Shown: positions 38,506 to 47,891, numbered from the stretch's first letter. The stretch: 64,000 nucleotides of DNA from Malaciobacter marinus (GCF_003544855.1 NZ_CP032101.1:310001-374000), one strand, 5' to 3'. Notes: generated from the letters alone by a model not told the origin. Program-made: numbers and translations.

Positions 38506-38523
38506 TAGAGTAAATCTCTATTA
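38503..38523 (+). terminator. Hairpin at the end of the infB operon
   Basis: TAATAGAG-TAAAT-CTCTATTA is a perfect 8-bp stem that begins at the rimP stop codon, followed by CTTTAACTAC. The T tail is poor. Confidence 0.5.
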
Positions 38524-38583
38524 CTTTAACTACTAATTTACTACTTTTAATATATACTTAACAAAAACTTTTTGGAATTTAAA

Positions 38584-39600
38584 ATGAAAATAGATGATAA
38601 ATTTTTTATGAAATTAGCAATAAATGAAGCTTGGAAATATCAGTTTTTGACATATCCAAACCCATCAGTTGGATGTGTTGTTGTAAAAGGCGATAGTGAA
38701 ATTTTAAGTATTGAAGCACATAAAGAAGTTGGAAAAGCTCATGCAGAAGTAAATGCACTAAAAGAAGCATTTTTAAAATATCATCCAAATGATGTATTAA
38801 AAACATTAAGTAATAGTTTTGAAATACATGAGTACTTGATAAAACATCATAATGATTTTTTCAATGATTGTACAATATATGTTACTTTAGAACCTTGTAA
38901 TCATGTTGGCAAAACACCATCTTGTGCGAACTTATTAAAACAATTAAAACCAAAAAGAGTTGTTATTGCACATAAAGATATGAATAATCAAGCAAAAGAT
39001 GGGCAAAAAACCCTAGAAGAAGCCTCAATAGAGTGTGAAGTAGGCTGTATGAAAAAAGAAGCATATGATCTTTTATATCCTTTTTTAAAATGGAATAGTG
39101 GAACTTTTATTTTTTATAAAATGGCTCAAACATTAAATGGTACTATTGATGGTGGAAAAATCTCTTCAAATCAAACTTTAGCTTATGTTCATACATTAAG
39201 AGATAGAATTGATTTGCTTGTCATAGGTGGAAATACAGTAAGAACTGATAGACCAACACTTGATGCGAGATATGTAGTAGGAACAGCACCTGAGGTATTA
39301 ATATACTCACAAAAAACTATTTTTGATACACAAATTCCTTTATTTAAAATACCAAATAGAAAAGTAACAATTAGTGATGATTTATTTAAGTTGTTAGATT
39401 ATAAGTTTGTTATGATTGAAGGTGGATATACGTTGCTTGAAAAATTAAAAGAGAAAATTGATTTTTTAATACTGTTAGTAACTCCAAAAATAAGAAATGG
39501 ACTAAATGCACAAAATATTATTGATATGGATTTTGAAATTATTCATGAAAATTTTATTGGAAAAGAAAAAATCATATATTTACGAAGAAAAGTTAAATAA
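38584..39600 (+). CDS. ribD: Bifunctional riboflavin deaminase/reductase
   Basis: RibD performs the second and third steps of riboflavin synthesis. The 338-residue protein has an N-terminal zinc deaminase (HAEVNAL, TLEPCNHVGKTPSC) and a C-terminal reductase (RTDRPTLDARYV). I chose ATG 38584 because GGA lies seven bases upstream; TTG 38572 would place its ribosome site too far back. It is the last core gene before the accessory island. Confidence 0.94.
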   Translation: MKIDDKFFMKLAINEAWKYQFLTYPNPSVGCVVVKGDSEILSIEAHKEVGKAHAEVNALKEAFLKYHPNDVLKTLSNSFEIHEYLIKHHNDFFNDCTIYVTLEPCNHVGKTPSCANLLKQLKPKRVVIAHKDMNNQAKDGQKTLEEASIECEVGCMKKEAYDLLYPFLKWNSGTFIFYKMAQTLNGTIDGGKISSNQTLAYVHTLRDRIDLLVIGGNTVRTDRPTLDARYVVGTAPEVLIYSQKTIFDTQIPLFKIPNRKVTISDDLFKLLDYKFVMIEGGYTLLEKLKEKIDFLILLVTPKIRNGLNAQNIIDMDFEIIHENFIGKEKIIYLRRKVK

Positions 39601-39681
39601 ATTCACAAATTAGCTCTCATTAAATAATTTTTTAACTTATTATTAGATAATATTTTCTATTACTTTAAAAAAGGCACTTTA

Positions 39682-42555
39682 ATGTCAAAAATAATAGAAA
39701 ATATCTCAAAAACACTACGAAAAGAAATAACACAAAGCATAAAATCAAGAATCAAGTTGTTAAACTATAGAAGTGACCTGCCAGATATACTAAATGAAAG
39801 CTTGAGTGTATATAAACTAAATGGATATAGTAAAGTAAATAAACCTTATGAATTTGAAGTAATATTTGTAAGTGAAGAGTTTATACAAATAGAAGATATA
39901 GTAGATACAGATGTAGAACTAATAATTCAAGATGAAATAAATCCTTTAGATAAAAAAACAATATTTGGAAAAGTCTATGAAGCAAGTGAAGATAGTGTAG
40001 TAGCAAGAAAACATCTGTATAAAGTAAAAATAGTATCGCCCTTGTATTACTTAGGATTAAATAATAGATATGAGATATATCATGAAAGAAAAGTAAGTAC
40101 AATTTTTAGTGAAATACTAAATAGATATAATCAACTGCTAAATATAAATGTAGATGTAAAAATAGATATAAAAAATGAAGTAACAAGAGAGTATATAACT
40201 CAATATAATCAAAGTGATTTGGAATTTCTTACAATGCTTTGTGAAGAAGAGGGATATAGCTTTATAGTAGAATACTCTTCAAATAATCCATATAATATAA
40301 TTTTGTGTAACTTAAATGAACATGCAATAATAAATAGCTATAGCGCAGTAAGCCAATTTAATCATAGTAAAAAATTTAGTGCAACAAATATAATAGAAGA
40401 TTATTATGATAAAAATAGACCAAGCTTAGAATATAAAGTGCAAACAGGTGCAGCAATAACTTCTAGCATAAAAGATAATCAATCAACAACTCAATTAAGA
40501 ACAGATATAAAAAGAAATAATCTAAGAGATAAACTAAATGTACTTGATGAGAGCTTGTATAAAGATTTGGATAAATATAATAAAATAGAAGCAAAAAGAG
40601 AATATGTAAAATCAAATATAATATATGCAACAAGCCAAGAAGTAGTAATAAATGACTCTTTGTGTATAAAATTAGAAGATGAGGCTGCAAAAAAAGTATT
40701 TGATGTAATAGTAATAGAAGTAAAATATAATGGAATTTTTCCAAATGCATTGGATGAATATATACAAAATATAAATGAAAATAAAAAACATGAACTTGAA
40801 TATGAAGTAGAATTTACTTCAATACCAAAAGATATAGAGTATGTTCCACCATATACAGTAATAAAACCCAAAATAAACTCAGTACAAACAGCAATAGTAG
40901 CAAGTAGTAATAGTAATACAAAAGAAGATGTAAATACAATAGATGTAGATGAACAAGGAAGAATAAAAGTATTGTTTCACTTTGAACAGAATAGAACAAT
41001 ATCTTGCTACTTAAGATACTCAAACTTCTTTGCAGGAGATAACTATGGAGCACAATTTCTGCCAAGAGTAAATAGTGAAGTAATAGTAAGCTTTGTAAAT
41101 GGAGATATAGATAAACCAATAATAATAGGAAGCTTGTATAATGGTGAGAATAAAGTACCATATAACCTTCCAAAAGATAAAACAAAGAGTTATATCAAAA
41201 CAAACTCAATGCCACAATATGAACATAAGCAAGGCTATAATGAGATATTGTTTGAAGATAAACAAGGTGAAGAGTTATTATCATTTAGAGCACAAAAGAA
41301 TCTAAAAACTCATGTGTTAAATGATGAATATAAACATGTAGAGAATAACTCAAAACTATTAGTAGATAATGATAAAGAAGAGACAATACAAAAAGACTCA
41401 ATCATAATAGTTGGAGAAGAAGAAAGAAAAAACATAAAAGCAAACAAGATTTTAACTGTTGAGAAAGAGTCTATTACAACTATTAAACAAGATTGTGAAA
41501 AACACTATAAACAAAACTTAGAAACACTAATAAAACAAGATGAAAAGACATACCTAGAAAGAGATGTAGAACTTAGAATCAAAAATATCTTGCATAAATA
41601 TATTCAAAAAGATGTATCAGATAAATATTTGCAAAATCTATTTGTAAAAATAGGAAAAGAGTTAAGAGTTGATATAGAAGATGGCTTTCATCTAAATACA
41701 AGTGATTTAAAAGTACAAGCTTCAGATAACTGCTTACTTGATGGAAGTGATGGCATAAGCTTTAAATGTGGAAGTAATATCCTAACAGTAGATGCAAGTG
41801 GCATTCACTTTAATACTTCAAACTTTGTGGATAATAGTGCTAATGGTGGGGTTGGTGTTGAGGATGTAGTAAAAACAGAGATACCAAAACCACTATATGA
41901 AAAAGTAAGAGTAGTGGAATTAATTCCTACACTTACAAAACAAGATGATATAACACAAGTTTTAGAGTATGAAGCTGTTGTTGAGAAGTTTTATAATGGT
42001 GTTTGGAGTAAAACTACAGATTTAAATGAAACACAATTAGCTCAACTTCAATGGTATTTTATTAAAAACAATGATGAAGCTGATACTAATATCATAACAG
42101 ATAATCCAACAAATGATAATATTACTATTACTGGATTAAAAATGAGTGTTTCTTTAGAAGAAGAAAATATTTATAAAGTAGGACATGCACATTGTTTTGT
42201 AAGTAATAGTGAAGAAGAGGGATATACACAAACACAACTTGTAAGATATTTAGAAGTTAAAGATATTATTTCAAGCCATTCTTCACAAGAAGAGGGTGAA
42301 TGTATAGCAGTATTAAATGTAGAAAGTCCAAGGCAAGAAGAACTAGCGCAAATAAGATGGCAAATAGAAGATACACAAAGAGAAAAATATAATGGAAAAG
42401 AGACAATAATTCATAATCTAAAAGAAGAAAAAGTTCATGAGATTAATTTCTTAGCATATATTGATGGAAAAATTCAAGATGGTGCAAATAGTAGATTAAC
42501 TTATGATGAAAAAGGAAAATATATAAGTAGTTTAGGATTTGAAGATGATAACTAA
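39682..42555 (+). CDS. vgrG: Type VI secretion spike protein VgrG with C-terminal extension
   Basis: A 957-residue VgrG: gp27-like base (about residues 30-400), gp5-like OB fold near 420-500 (DEQGRIKVLFHFEQ, PRVNSEVIVSFVNGDIDKPIIIGSLYNG), and a beta-helix needle with many charged repeats to about residue 720. The last 230 residues are an extension with two Trp-containing Ig-like segments (QLQWYFIKNND, QIRWQIEDTQ), likely an effector-docking platform. No other T6SS structural genes are in the window, so this is an orphan vgrG island. It overlaps the effector gene. Confidence 0.93.
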   Translation: MSKIIENISKTLRKEITQSIKSRIKLLNYRSDLPDILNESLSVYKLNGYSKVNKPYEFEVIFVSEEFIQIEDIVDTDVELIIQDEINPLDKKTIFGKVYEASEDSVVARKHLYKVKIVSPLYYLGLNNRYEIYHERKVSTIFSEILNRYNQLLNINVDVKIDIKNEVTREYITQYNQSDLEFLTMLCEEEGYSFIVEYSSNNPYNIILCNLNEHAIINSYSAVSQFNHSKKFSATNIIEDYYDKNRPSLEYKVQTGAAITSSIKDNQSTTQLRTDIKRNNLRDKLNVLDESLYKDLDKYNKIEAKREYVKSNIIYATSQEVVINDSLCIKLEDEAAKKVFDVIVIEVKYNGIFPNALDEYIQNINENKKHELEYEVEFTSIPKDIEYVPPYTVIKPKINSVQTAIVASSNSNTKEDVNTIDVDEQGRIKVLFHFEQNRTISCYLRYSNFFAGDNYGAQFLPRVNSEVIVSFVNGDIDKPIIIGSLYNGENKVPYNLPKDKTKSYIKTNSMPQYEHKQGYNEILFEDKQGEELLSFRAQKNLKTHVLNDEYKHVENNSKLLVDNDKEETIQKDSIIIVGEEERKNIKANKILTVEKESITTIKQDCEKHYKQNLETLIKQDEKTYLERDVELRIKNILHKYIQKDVSDKYLQNLFVKIGKELRVDIEDGFHLNTSDLKVQASDNCLLDGSDGISFKCGSNILTVDASGIHFNTSNFVDNSANGGVGVEDVVKTEIPKPLYEKVRVVELIPTLTKQDDITQVLEYEAVVEKFYNGVWSKTTDLNETQLAQLQWYFIKNNDEADTNIITDNPTNDNITITGLKMSVSLEEENIYKVGHAHCFVSNSEEEGYTQTQLVRYLEVKDIISSHSSQEEGECIAVLNVESPRQEELAQIRWQIEDTQREKYNGKETIIHNLKEEKVHEINFLAYIDGKIQDGANSRLTYDEKGKYISSLGFEDDN

Positions 42556-44125
42556 AAAACTAGATGATAAGATAAAACTAACAGCAAGAACAGTAAATGT
42601 ACAAATAGGACAAGAAGTAAAAGTAATCCTAAAACTTTATGATGAAAATAAAAAAGTATTAAAACAAAAAGAGTATAAAGAAAAAGTACAAGAAAATAAA
42701 AAAGTAGAAAAAAGATTTACAATCTCAAACTTAGTAGATGAGTTAAAAATAGATTCCTCAAAAGTTAAATATGTTTCAGGATGGATTGATGTAGATAATG
42801 ATGGAGAGATAACAAGAGAGTATGAAAAAGAGGTTTGGATTGAAGTAATTGAAGAAAAGATAACAGCTCTTTATTTTTCTTATAATCAACCTTCTAAGCC
42901 AACTGTTCATGAAGTAAAAGAAGGTGAGAATCTCTCTTTAATTGCCCAAAAATATAATACAACCGTAGAAGAACTAGTATCAGTAAATAAACTTGCAAAT
43001 GCAAATATTATATATCCAAAACAATCTATACTTATTCATGATATAAATCAAGAAGAGGTAAATAGTATTAAACTTAATAATACATTTATTCCTTTAGGAA
43101 CTAAAGTAAATGTTGTAGCACATGGAACCAAAGATTCAAAAGCTAAAATAAAAATTCTAGCAAATAATTCAAACTTTAACTTTTTAAAAGAAGACCAAGA
43201 AATAAGTGAATTTGATGTAACATTTGATGAAAATGGTCAATCAATAACTCCAATAACTTTACGTCCTAAAAATATAGAGGATTATAAAAGTCTTATAAAT
43301 AAATTTACGCCTAAGCTAGGACATGGTATAAAACAAGAGAAACTTATTTTAAAAGGTGAGATAAAAAAAGGCAATTATCAATCTTCACTAGAAGTTGATG
43401 ATATGAATACAATTGGATTAGCCCACTATCAAACATATATAAAAAGTGCATATATTACAAATGCCTCAACAGGTAAAATAGAAGCAAAACTTACAGCAAA
43501 AAAGCAAGGTAATGATATAATCTTTCAAGATATAGAAGGACAAAATGTAGCAAGTACTCCACAAGATAAAATAGCAAGTGCATTTGGTGATATAAATAAT
43601 GGTTTAGGTGGATTAGCAGAAGGTATGGAACATAAAAAAGGAAGCTTTGCATTAACAAATTCAAAAGGCATACATATAAAGCATTATGAAAGTGGATGGA
43701 GTGGAAATCCATATGTAAAAACTTATAGTATGTCTAAATGGGCTGATGGACTTAGTAAAGGTACATTTATTATAAGTCTTGTTATTGGATATATCCAAAT
43801 AGATTCAGCAATTGATAAAGATATAATGGAACTAAAGAAAAGAGGTATCAAAACATCAAATTTTATTGATGAGTTTGGACAACAAACAGAACAACAAATA
43901 GGAAGTACTGCTTTAGGATTTGCAGGTGGGGTAATTACAAGTATTTTGATTGGTATAATAGCATTACCTGTTTCATCTATTTTAGTTGTTTTAGGAGGCT
44001 CTATTCTAATTGGAGGATCAGTAGGTTGGATATTTTCAAAAGTGGGAGAAGAAGGAATTAAGTTTATTCAAGATAGCAAAGGAAGTACAATAATAAATAA
44101 TTATCCACTAAAGGAAGAAAATTGA
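42545..44125 (+). CDS. Putative T6SS effector: Ig-like/LysM protein with hydrophobic C-terminal hairpin
   Basis: The 526-residue protein has four regions. Residues 1-105 are an Ig-like domain (SGWIDVDNDGEI) resembling the VgrG extension. A LysM domain follows (about 121-166, VHEVKEGENLSLIAQ..YPKQSILIHD), then a long region I do not recognise (about 170-455), and then a Gly-rich hydrophobic hairpin near 460-510 (GFAGGVITSILIGIIALP, ILVVLGGSILIGGSVGWIF). LysM would bind peptidoglycan, and the hairpin suggests membrane insertion or pore formation. It is coupled to vgrG (AGGA before ATG 42545) and to the membrane protein after it, as in effector-immunity pairs. Toxicity is inferred. Confidence 0.7.
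   Translation: MITKKLDDKIKLTARTVNVQIGQEVKVILKLYDENKKVLKQKEYKEKVQENKKVEKRFTISNLVDELKIDSSKVKYVSGWIDVDNDGEITREYEKEVWIEVIEEKITALYFSYNQPSKPTVHEVKEGENLSLIAQKYNTTVEELVSVNKLANANIIYPKQSILIHDINQEEVNSIKLNNTFIPLGTKVNVVAHGTKDSKAKIKILANNSNFNFLKEDQEISEFDVTFDENGQSITPITLRPKNIEDYKSLINKFTPKLGHGIKQEKLILKGEIKKGNYQSSLEVDDMNTIGLAHYQTYIKSAYITNASTGKIEAKLTAKKQGNDIIFQDIEGQNVASTPQDKIASAFGDINNGLGGLAEGMEHKKGSFALTNSKGIHIKHYESGWSGNPYVKTYSMSKWADGLSKGTFIISLVIGYIQIDSAIDKDIMELKKRGIKTSNFIDEFGQQTEQQIGSTALGFAGGVITSILIGIIALPVSSILVVLGGSILIGGSVGWIFSKVGEEGIKFIQDSKGSTIINNYPLKEEN
42680..42846 (+). repeat. Effector N-terminal homology block, intact copy
   Basis: Codons 46-101 of the effector. The same block, clearly similar in DNA and protein, starts both silent cassettes at 44729 and 46755. 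It would provide the homology for recombining alternative C-termini into the gene. Confidence 0.85.
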
Positions 44126-44691
44126 AACAAATAGAATATTTTTACAATATAATATATTACTTTTTTTATAGAGTTTCTATAAAGTTTGCAAACTTTATTG
44201 CAAAACCAATATTCTTTATTTATAAATACATATATAAAATACCTAAAATAAGACAGTATTATAACAATAAAGGTATAAATAATCCTCTAAAATGGCATAA
44301 ACAAAAATTTAAAAATGAACTCTTAGAAAATTCCAATTTAGGTTATGGAACAATAATGAGTGCAGGCTTTTCAATTTCAATTATATTTTTTATTTATATG
44401 GGAATTTATCATATATTTAAATATTCATTATTCCCTACTTTTGAAGAATCACATCATATGGATTTTATTATTCTTGCAATACTAGCTTTTTTAACAGATG
44501 TAATATTGTGCCAAAAAGATAATAAAGGTGAAAAATATATAAAAGAGTTCAATAAAAGAAAAGGTTGGTGGAGAACTAAGTGGAAAATCATCACAATACT
44601 ATCTTTATTTTTAAGTCTTTGGTTTTGTTTATCTACATCTAGTATTGGAAGTATTGGACGTTTTCTTATTAATTTACATTCAAATATATAA
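44122..44691 (+). CDS. Multi-pass membrane protein, putative immunity protein (copy 1)
   Basis: A 189-residue protein with about four hydrophobic segments (two near residues 5-45, then 75-105 and 115-180). It starts with TTG 44122 overlapping the effector stop (TTGA), with AAGGAAG upstream. Translational coupling to the effector and the membrane location fit immunity against a pore-forming toxin. I recognise no Pfam family. Two paralogues follow at 46156 and 48090 with identical first 17 residues (MKQIEYFYNIIYYFFYR) and C-terminal GWWRTKWKIITILSLF region. Confidence 0.7.
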   Translation: MKQIEYFYNIIYYFFYRVSIKFANFIAKPIFFIYKYIYKIPKIRQYYNNKGINNPLKWHKQKFKNELLENSNLGYGTIMSAGFSISIIFFIYMGIYHIFKYSLFPTFEESHHMDFIILAILAFLTDVILCQKDNKGEKYIKEFNKRKGWWRTKWKIITILSLFLSLWFCLSTSSIGSIGRFLINLHSNI

Positions 44692-44725
44692 ACTAATTCT
44701 TTCTAACTATTGTAAAAATTGATAA

Positions 44726-45408
44726 GAAGTAAAAGTACAAGAGAATACAAAAGTAGAGAAAAGATTTACAATCTCAAACTTAGCAGATGAGTTAAATATA
44801 GACTCCTCAAAAGTTAAATATGTTTCAGGATGGATTGATGCAGATAATGATGCAGAAATAACAAAAGAGTATGAAAAGAGGTTTGGATTGAAGTTGAAAA
44901 TATAGTTTTTATAGGATTTATACATAGACCTAATACAAATAAAGTTCATCTACTTACTTCAAAAGATATACAAAAATATAAAATCCAAAAACGAAATCCT
45001 ATAACAAAAGGATTTGAAAATATACATCCTATGTTTCAAGGTTCTGCTTCAATATTTGCAGGATTATATGGATTTGGAGATTGGGCAGCTAGAATTTCAG
45101 GTTTTAGAGATTGGCAATTAGATAATATAGAACAAAAAAATAGTAGTAAAGAAACAGAGTATACATTAAGATTAATTAAACATATTATATCAAATAATCA
45201 AGGTGCCAGAGAAATTTTTCTCAAAGTTGCATCTAAATATATTAAATCAAATCCAGGGTATGTTACCAGTAGGTTTATAACAGGAGTGGGTCTTTCTTAT
45301 TTAAGTAAAGCACCATTGGTTATTCCTAGTAGTGCAACCGCAGGTGATGTATTATTCACAGCAAAAGAAATTGATGATTTTGCAAAAAATATAATTTTAG
45401 GAAAATAA
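44726..45408 (+). pseudogene. Silent effector cassette A: start-less N-terminal fragment fused to a different C-terminal domain, frameshifted
   Basis: From 44726 the frame encodes EVKVQENTKVEKRFTISNL.., matching effector residues 46-101, but no start codon precedes it. At about 44874-44877 an A-run has four As where the effector has five, so the frame shifts. In the new frame the match continues (EVWIEVEN) into about 170 residues unlike the LysM effector (VFIGFIHRPNTNKVHLL..FQGSASIFAGLYGFGDWA..). Only the last 125 codons, from ATG 45031, are a simple open frame. I interpret this as an alternative effector C-terminus stored without promoter or start. Confidence 0.75.
44729..44894 (+). repeat. 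Effector homology block in cassette A
   Basis: The second copy of the effector N-terminal block, one base shorter than 42680-42846 because of the A-run deletion, begins 37 bases after the immunity-like gene. Confidence 0.8.
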
Positions 45409-45410
45409 AA

Positions 45411-45701
45411 ATGAGTCGTATCAAAACACTAAAAAATACATTAATTTTAACTTTTAAAGGAAAAATAAATATAGATGGACATATATATTTATTACCTCTA
45501 TTTTCTAAACTTCTCAAAACTATCATCAACGTTTTATTTATTATGGGAGGTTTTTTATTTCTAGGAGCAGTAATAAGTATTATAAGTCAAAGTTTTAATA
45601 TTTTAATACCTTTTTGGATATTAATTTTATTTCTATTCTTAATTTTATTCAGCATTAATTTTTTAATTACATACTTTTCAACTTGGAAAAAAGTCATTTA
45701 A
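45411..45701 (+). CDS. Small membrane protein in cassette A, putative immunity
   Basis: A 96-residue protein with two long hydrophobic helices (TIINVLFIMGGFLFLGAVIS and PFWILILFLFLILFSINFLI) and a basic N-terminus. It starts two bases after the cassette A toxin-like frame, the expected place for a cognate immunity gene. I recognise no family. It has no copy elsewhere in the window, unlike its neighbours. Confidence 0.6.
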   Translation: MSRIKTLKNTLILTFKGKINIDGHIYLLPLFSKLLKTIINVLFIMGGFLFLGAVISIISQSFNILIPFWILILFLFLILFSINFLITYFSTWKKVI

Positions 45702-45734
45702 ATTTTTATCAAATATTTTCTATTAAGAATCAAA

Positions 45735-45941
45735 ATGAAAAAACTTACAAATAATCAAAAAGCTTTAATTGGTTCAATTAGTATTATATTTGCATGGATA
45801 TTTGGTATAGTATTTGAGAATTTAATACCACAATTAATAGAATGGCTACTTTTCTTATTTCTTAATATTTTAGGGGGATATTTAATTTGGCCTATGGCAA
45901 AAGATATTGATAAGTTTAATGATATACACAATAAAAGATAG
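45735..45941 (+). CDS. Small two-helix membrane protein (68 residues), duplicated
   Basis: The protein has two membrane helices and ends GGYLIWPMAKDIDKFNDIHNKR. The copy at 47672 shares this tail exactly and the start MKKLTNN.KALIG, while the middle differs. It precedes a 52-residue membrane protein in both cassettes. Function is unknown. The context suggests an accessory or immunity role. Confidence 0.6.
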   Translation: MKKLTNNQKALIGSISIIFAWIFGIVFENLIPQLIEWLLFLFLNILGGYLIWPMAKDIDKFNDIHNKR

Positions 45942-45957
45942 TATTTAAAGGTGAAAA

Positions 45958-46116
45958 ATGAATAAAAATTTTATATTACAAACAGTTGGATATATTATAA
46001 GTTTTATAGGATTATATTTTAATATAAATGAGATTCATTATTTTTTCTTTATGGATATGCTTTTAATATTTTTAGGTGGTGGAATAGTTTTTTATGCAAG
46101 AAAATATATGAAATAG
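45958..46116 (+). CDS. 52-residue membrane protein, duplicated
   Basis: ATG 45958 to TAG 46114 encodes a two-helix protein (ILQTVGYIISFIGLYF, FFFMDMLLIFLGGGIVFYA) ending RKYMK. A near-identical copy lies at 47892-48050, differing at only a few residues. GGTG upstream is a weak ribosome site. Conservation between the two cassettes supports it as a real gene. Confidence 0.55.
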   Translation: MNKNFILQTVGYIISFIGLYFNINEIHYFFFMDMLLIFLGGGIVFYARKYMK

Positions 46117-46155
46117 TATAAATAAAGTATATGATTATCCATTAAAGGAAGAAAA

Positions 46156-46734
46156 TTGAAACAAATAGAATATTTTTACAATATAATATATTATTTTTTT
46201 TATAGAGCTATTATTAAATTATTCATAGGAATCGATTTTCTATTAATGCCTATAATCAAGATATTTTATTTTTTTGTAAATAAAATACCTTCAATTCGTA
46301 AATATTATGTAACAAAAGAAAATAATGATCCACTGGATGTTGCAATCAAAAGAACAAAAAAAGTTACAGAAAACCCTAAATTAGGTTTAGGAACAATGAT
46401 AGGTGCATCTGGTCCAATGTTAATTACATTCTTTTTATATATGAGTATATATCATATTATTTTATATCTTTTCTTCCCTTTTTTTCAAGATAACTTTGGA
46501 TATGTTGTAACAATTATTGCCATACTAGCTTTTTTAACAGACGTAATATTATGTCAAAAAGACGATAAAGGTGAAAAATACATAAAAGAGTTCAATAAAA
46601 GAAAAGGTTGGTGGAGAACTAAGTGGAAAATCATCACAATACTATCTTTATTTTTAAGTCTTTGGTTTTCTTTGACTACTTCTAGTGGTGGTAATGTTGG
46701 GCAGTTTCTTATTAGTTTACATTCAAATATATAA
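46156..46734 (+). CDS. Multi-pass membrane protein, putative immunity protein (copy 2)
   Basis: A 192-residue paralogue of 44122-44691 with the same TTG start and the same upstream AAAGGAAGAAAAT, which is a remnant of the effector's last codons. Residues about 20-100 differ strongly (LFIGIDFLLMPIIKIFYF..), the segment AILAFLTDVILCQKD matches copy 1, and the tail SLTTSSGGNVGQFLISLH matches copy 3. The mosaic suggests recombination among the copies and changed specificity in the middle. Confidence 0.65.
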   Translation: MKQIEYFYNIIYYFFYRAIIKLFIGIDFLLMPIIKIFYFFVNKIPSIRKYYVTKENNDPLDVAIKRTKKVTENPKLGLGTMIGASGPMLITFFLYMSIYHIILYLFFPFFQDNFGYVVTIIAILAFLTDVILCQKDDKGEKYIKEFNKRKGWWRTKWKIITILSLFLSLWFSLTTSSGGNVGQFLISLHSNI

Positions 46735-46751
46735 ACTAAAAAATAGGATAA

Positions 46752-47671
46752 GAAGAAAAAGTACAAGAAAACAAAAAAGTAGAGAAAAGATTTACAATCT
46801 TAAGCTTAGCAAATGAGTTAAAAATAGATTCCTCAAAAGTTAAATATGCATCTGGATGGATTGATGCAGATAATGATGCAGAAATAACAAGAGAGTATGA
46901 AAAAGAGGTTTGGATTGAAGTTGAAAAAGAAAAGAAAAAACTTCACTTTCTATTTTATACTCTAACTGGCTCAAAAAATGATGAAATATTTATAGAACAA
47001 GTAAATTTAAAAGAGAAAATAATTAAAGAAGATAAAAACTATAATAATAAAATTGATATAGTATATAAAAAGGAAGTAAAAACATCTTCTGAAATTTTAA
47101 AATTTGTGAAAATTAAAATTAAAGAAAATAGTGATAATATAAAAGTAGAAGTAAAAACAGTAGAACTATTTGCGGAACTATTTAAAGAAAAAAAAGAACA
47201 TAAAAAAGAAACTCATATTGATACAAGTAATCATTGGATAAATAATTTGGCACAACCTTATATTCCAAATGATATGAATATAGAAGAAGCAAGAAATATA
47301 ATCAATAATAATATAAAAAGAAAAGATTATTTAAATAAAATATATGAAGAGAATCAAGAAGAGTTTTTATCTCAATTAAAAAGTGGTATCATACAAGGTT
47401 TGAAATATGTAGAACAAACTTCTACAGCAATACTTTTAACAACAACAGGAAAAGTTCCTTTTCAATTTACATTATTTTTTGGTTTTGTTAATGGAGCATC
47501 AAAAACTTCAATTTATTATTTAGAAAGACAAAAAGAGAAGATTTTATAATTAAATTAGCATTTGATACTTTTGTAGATACAGTAGCAGGGAACAGTAAAT
47601 ATATACAAATAGCAAATGAATTAATCATAAAACCATATTTTAGCTACATATATGATAAAAAGGAAAAATAA
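46752..47671 (+). pseudogene. Silent effector cassette B: start-less N-terminal fragment fused to another C-terminal domain, frameshifted near the end
   Basis: A stop (TAA 46749) precedes an open frame matching effector residues 46-101 (EKVQENKKVEKRFTI.., EYEKEVWIEVE), then about 200 residues unlike either other effector end (KKLHFLFYTLTGSKND.., HWINNLAQPYIPNDMN.., hydrophobic ILLTTTGKVPFQFTLFFGFV). There is no start before GTG 47106. At about 47530-47534 adding one A to the A-run would avoid the stop at 47547 and give EDFIIKLAFDTFVDTVAGN.. to a stop at 47669, right before the next gene. I interpret it as a second stored effector end. Confidence 0.75.
46755..46921 (+). repeat. Effector homology block in cassette B
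   Basis: The third copy of the effector N-terminal block has the same 167-base length and frame phase as 42680-42846. It begins 20 bases after immunity-like copy 2. A crossover here would be in frame with the effector. Confidence 0.8.
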
Positions 47672-47875
47672 ATGAAAAAACTTACAAATAATAAAAAAGC
47701 TTTAATTGGTTTGATAATTTTAATTATTGGATGGGTTATTTTGCCAAATTTTTTTGATTTTTTTTGGGGAGGAATGTTAATTTTAATATTTTTAATTACA
47801 TTCTTAGGGGGATATTTAATTTGGCCTATGGCAAAAGATATTGATAAGTTTAATGATATACATAATAAAAGATAG
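47672..47875 (+). CDS. Small two-helix membrane protein (67 residues), second copy
   Basis: A paralogue of 45735-45941 with identical last 22 residues and a diverged hydrophobic middle (IILIIGWVILPNFFDFFWGG). Its ATG follows directly on the restored stop of cassette B (TAAATG), which fits a toxin-immunity coupling. Confidence 0.6.
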   Translation: MKKLTNNKKALIGLIILIIGWVILPNFFDFFWGGMLILIFLITFLGGYLIWPMAKDIDKFNDIHNKR

Positions 47876-47891
47876 TATTTAAAGATGAAAA

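Noticed and set aside
39601-39681. Integration or att-site scar at the left edge of the island
   Set aside because: No tRNA gene, integrase or matching direct repeat at the right edge could be found.
40463-41185. Long opposite-strand frames within vgrG
   Set aside because: They are rich in Leu, His and Tyr, have no ribosome sites and overlap strong VgrG coding motifs. They arise from AT-rich codon use.
45031-45408. A 125-codon frame taken as a complete independent gene
   Set aside because: The frame continues upstream to about 44875 and matches the effector there. It has no ribosome site and is the 3' part of cassette A.
47106-47549. A GTG-started 147-residue gene
   Set aside because: The same frame is open back to 46752 with clear similarity to the effector N-terminus, so GTG 47106 is internal and not a convincing start.
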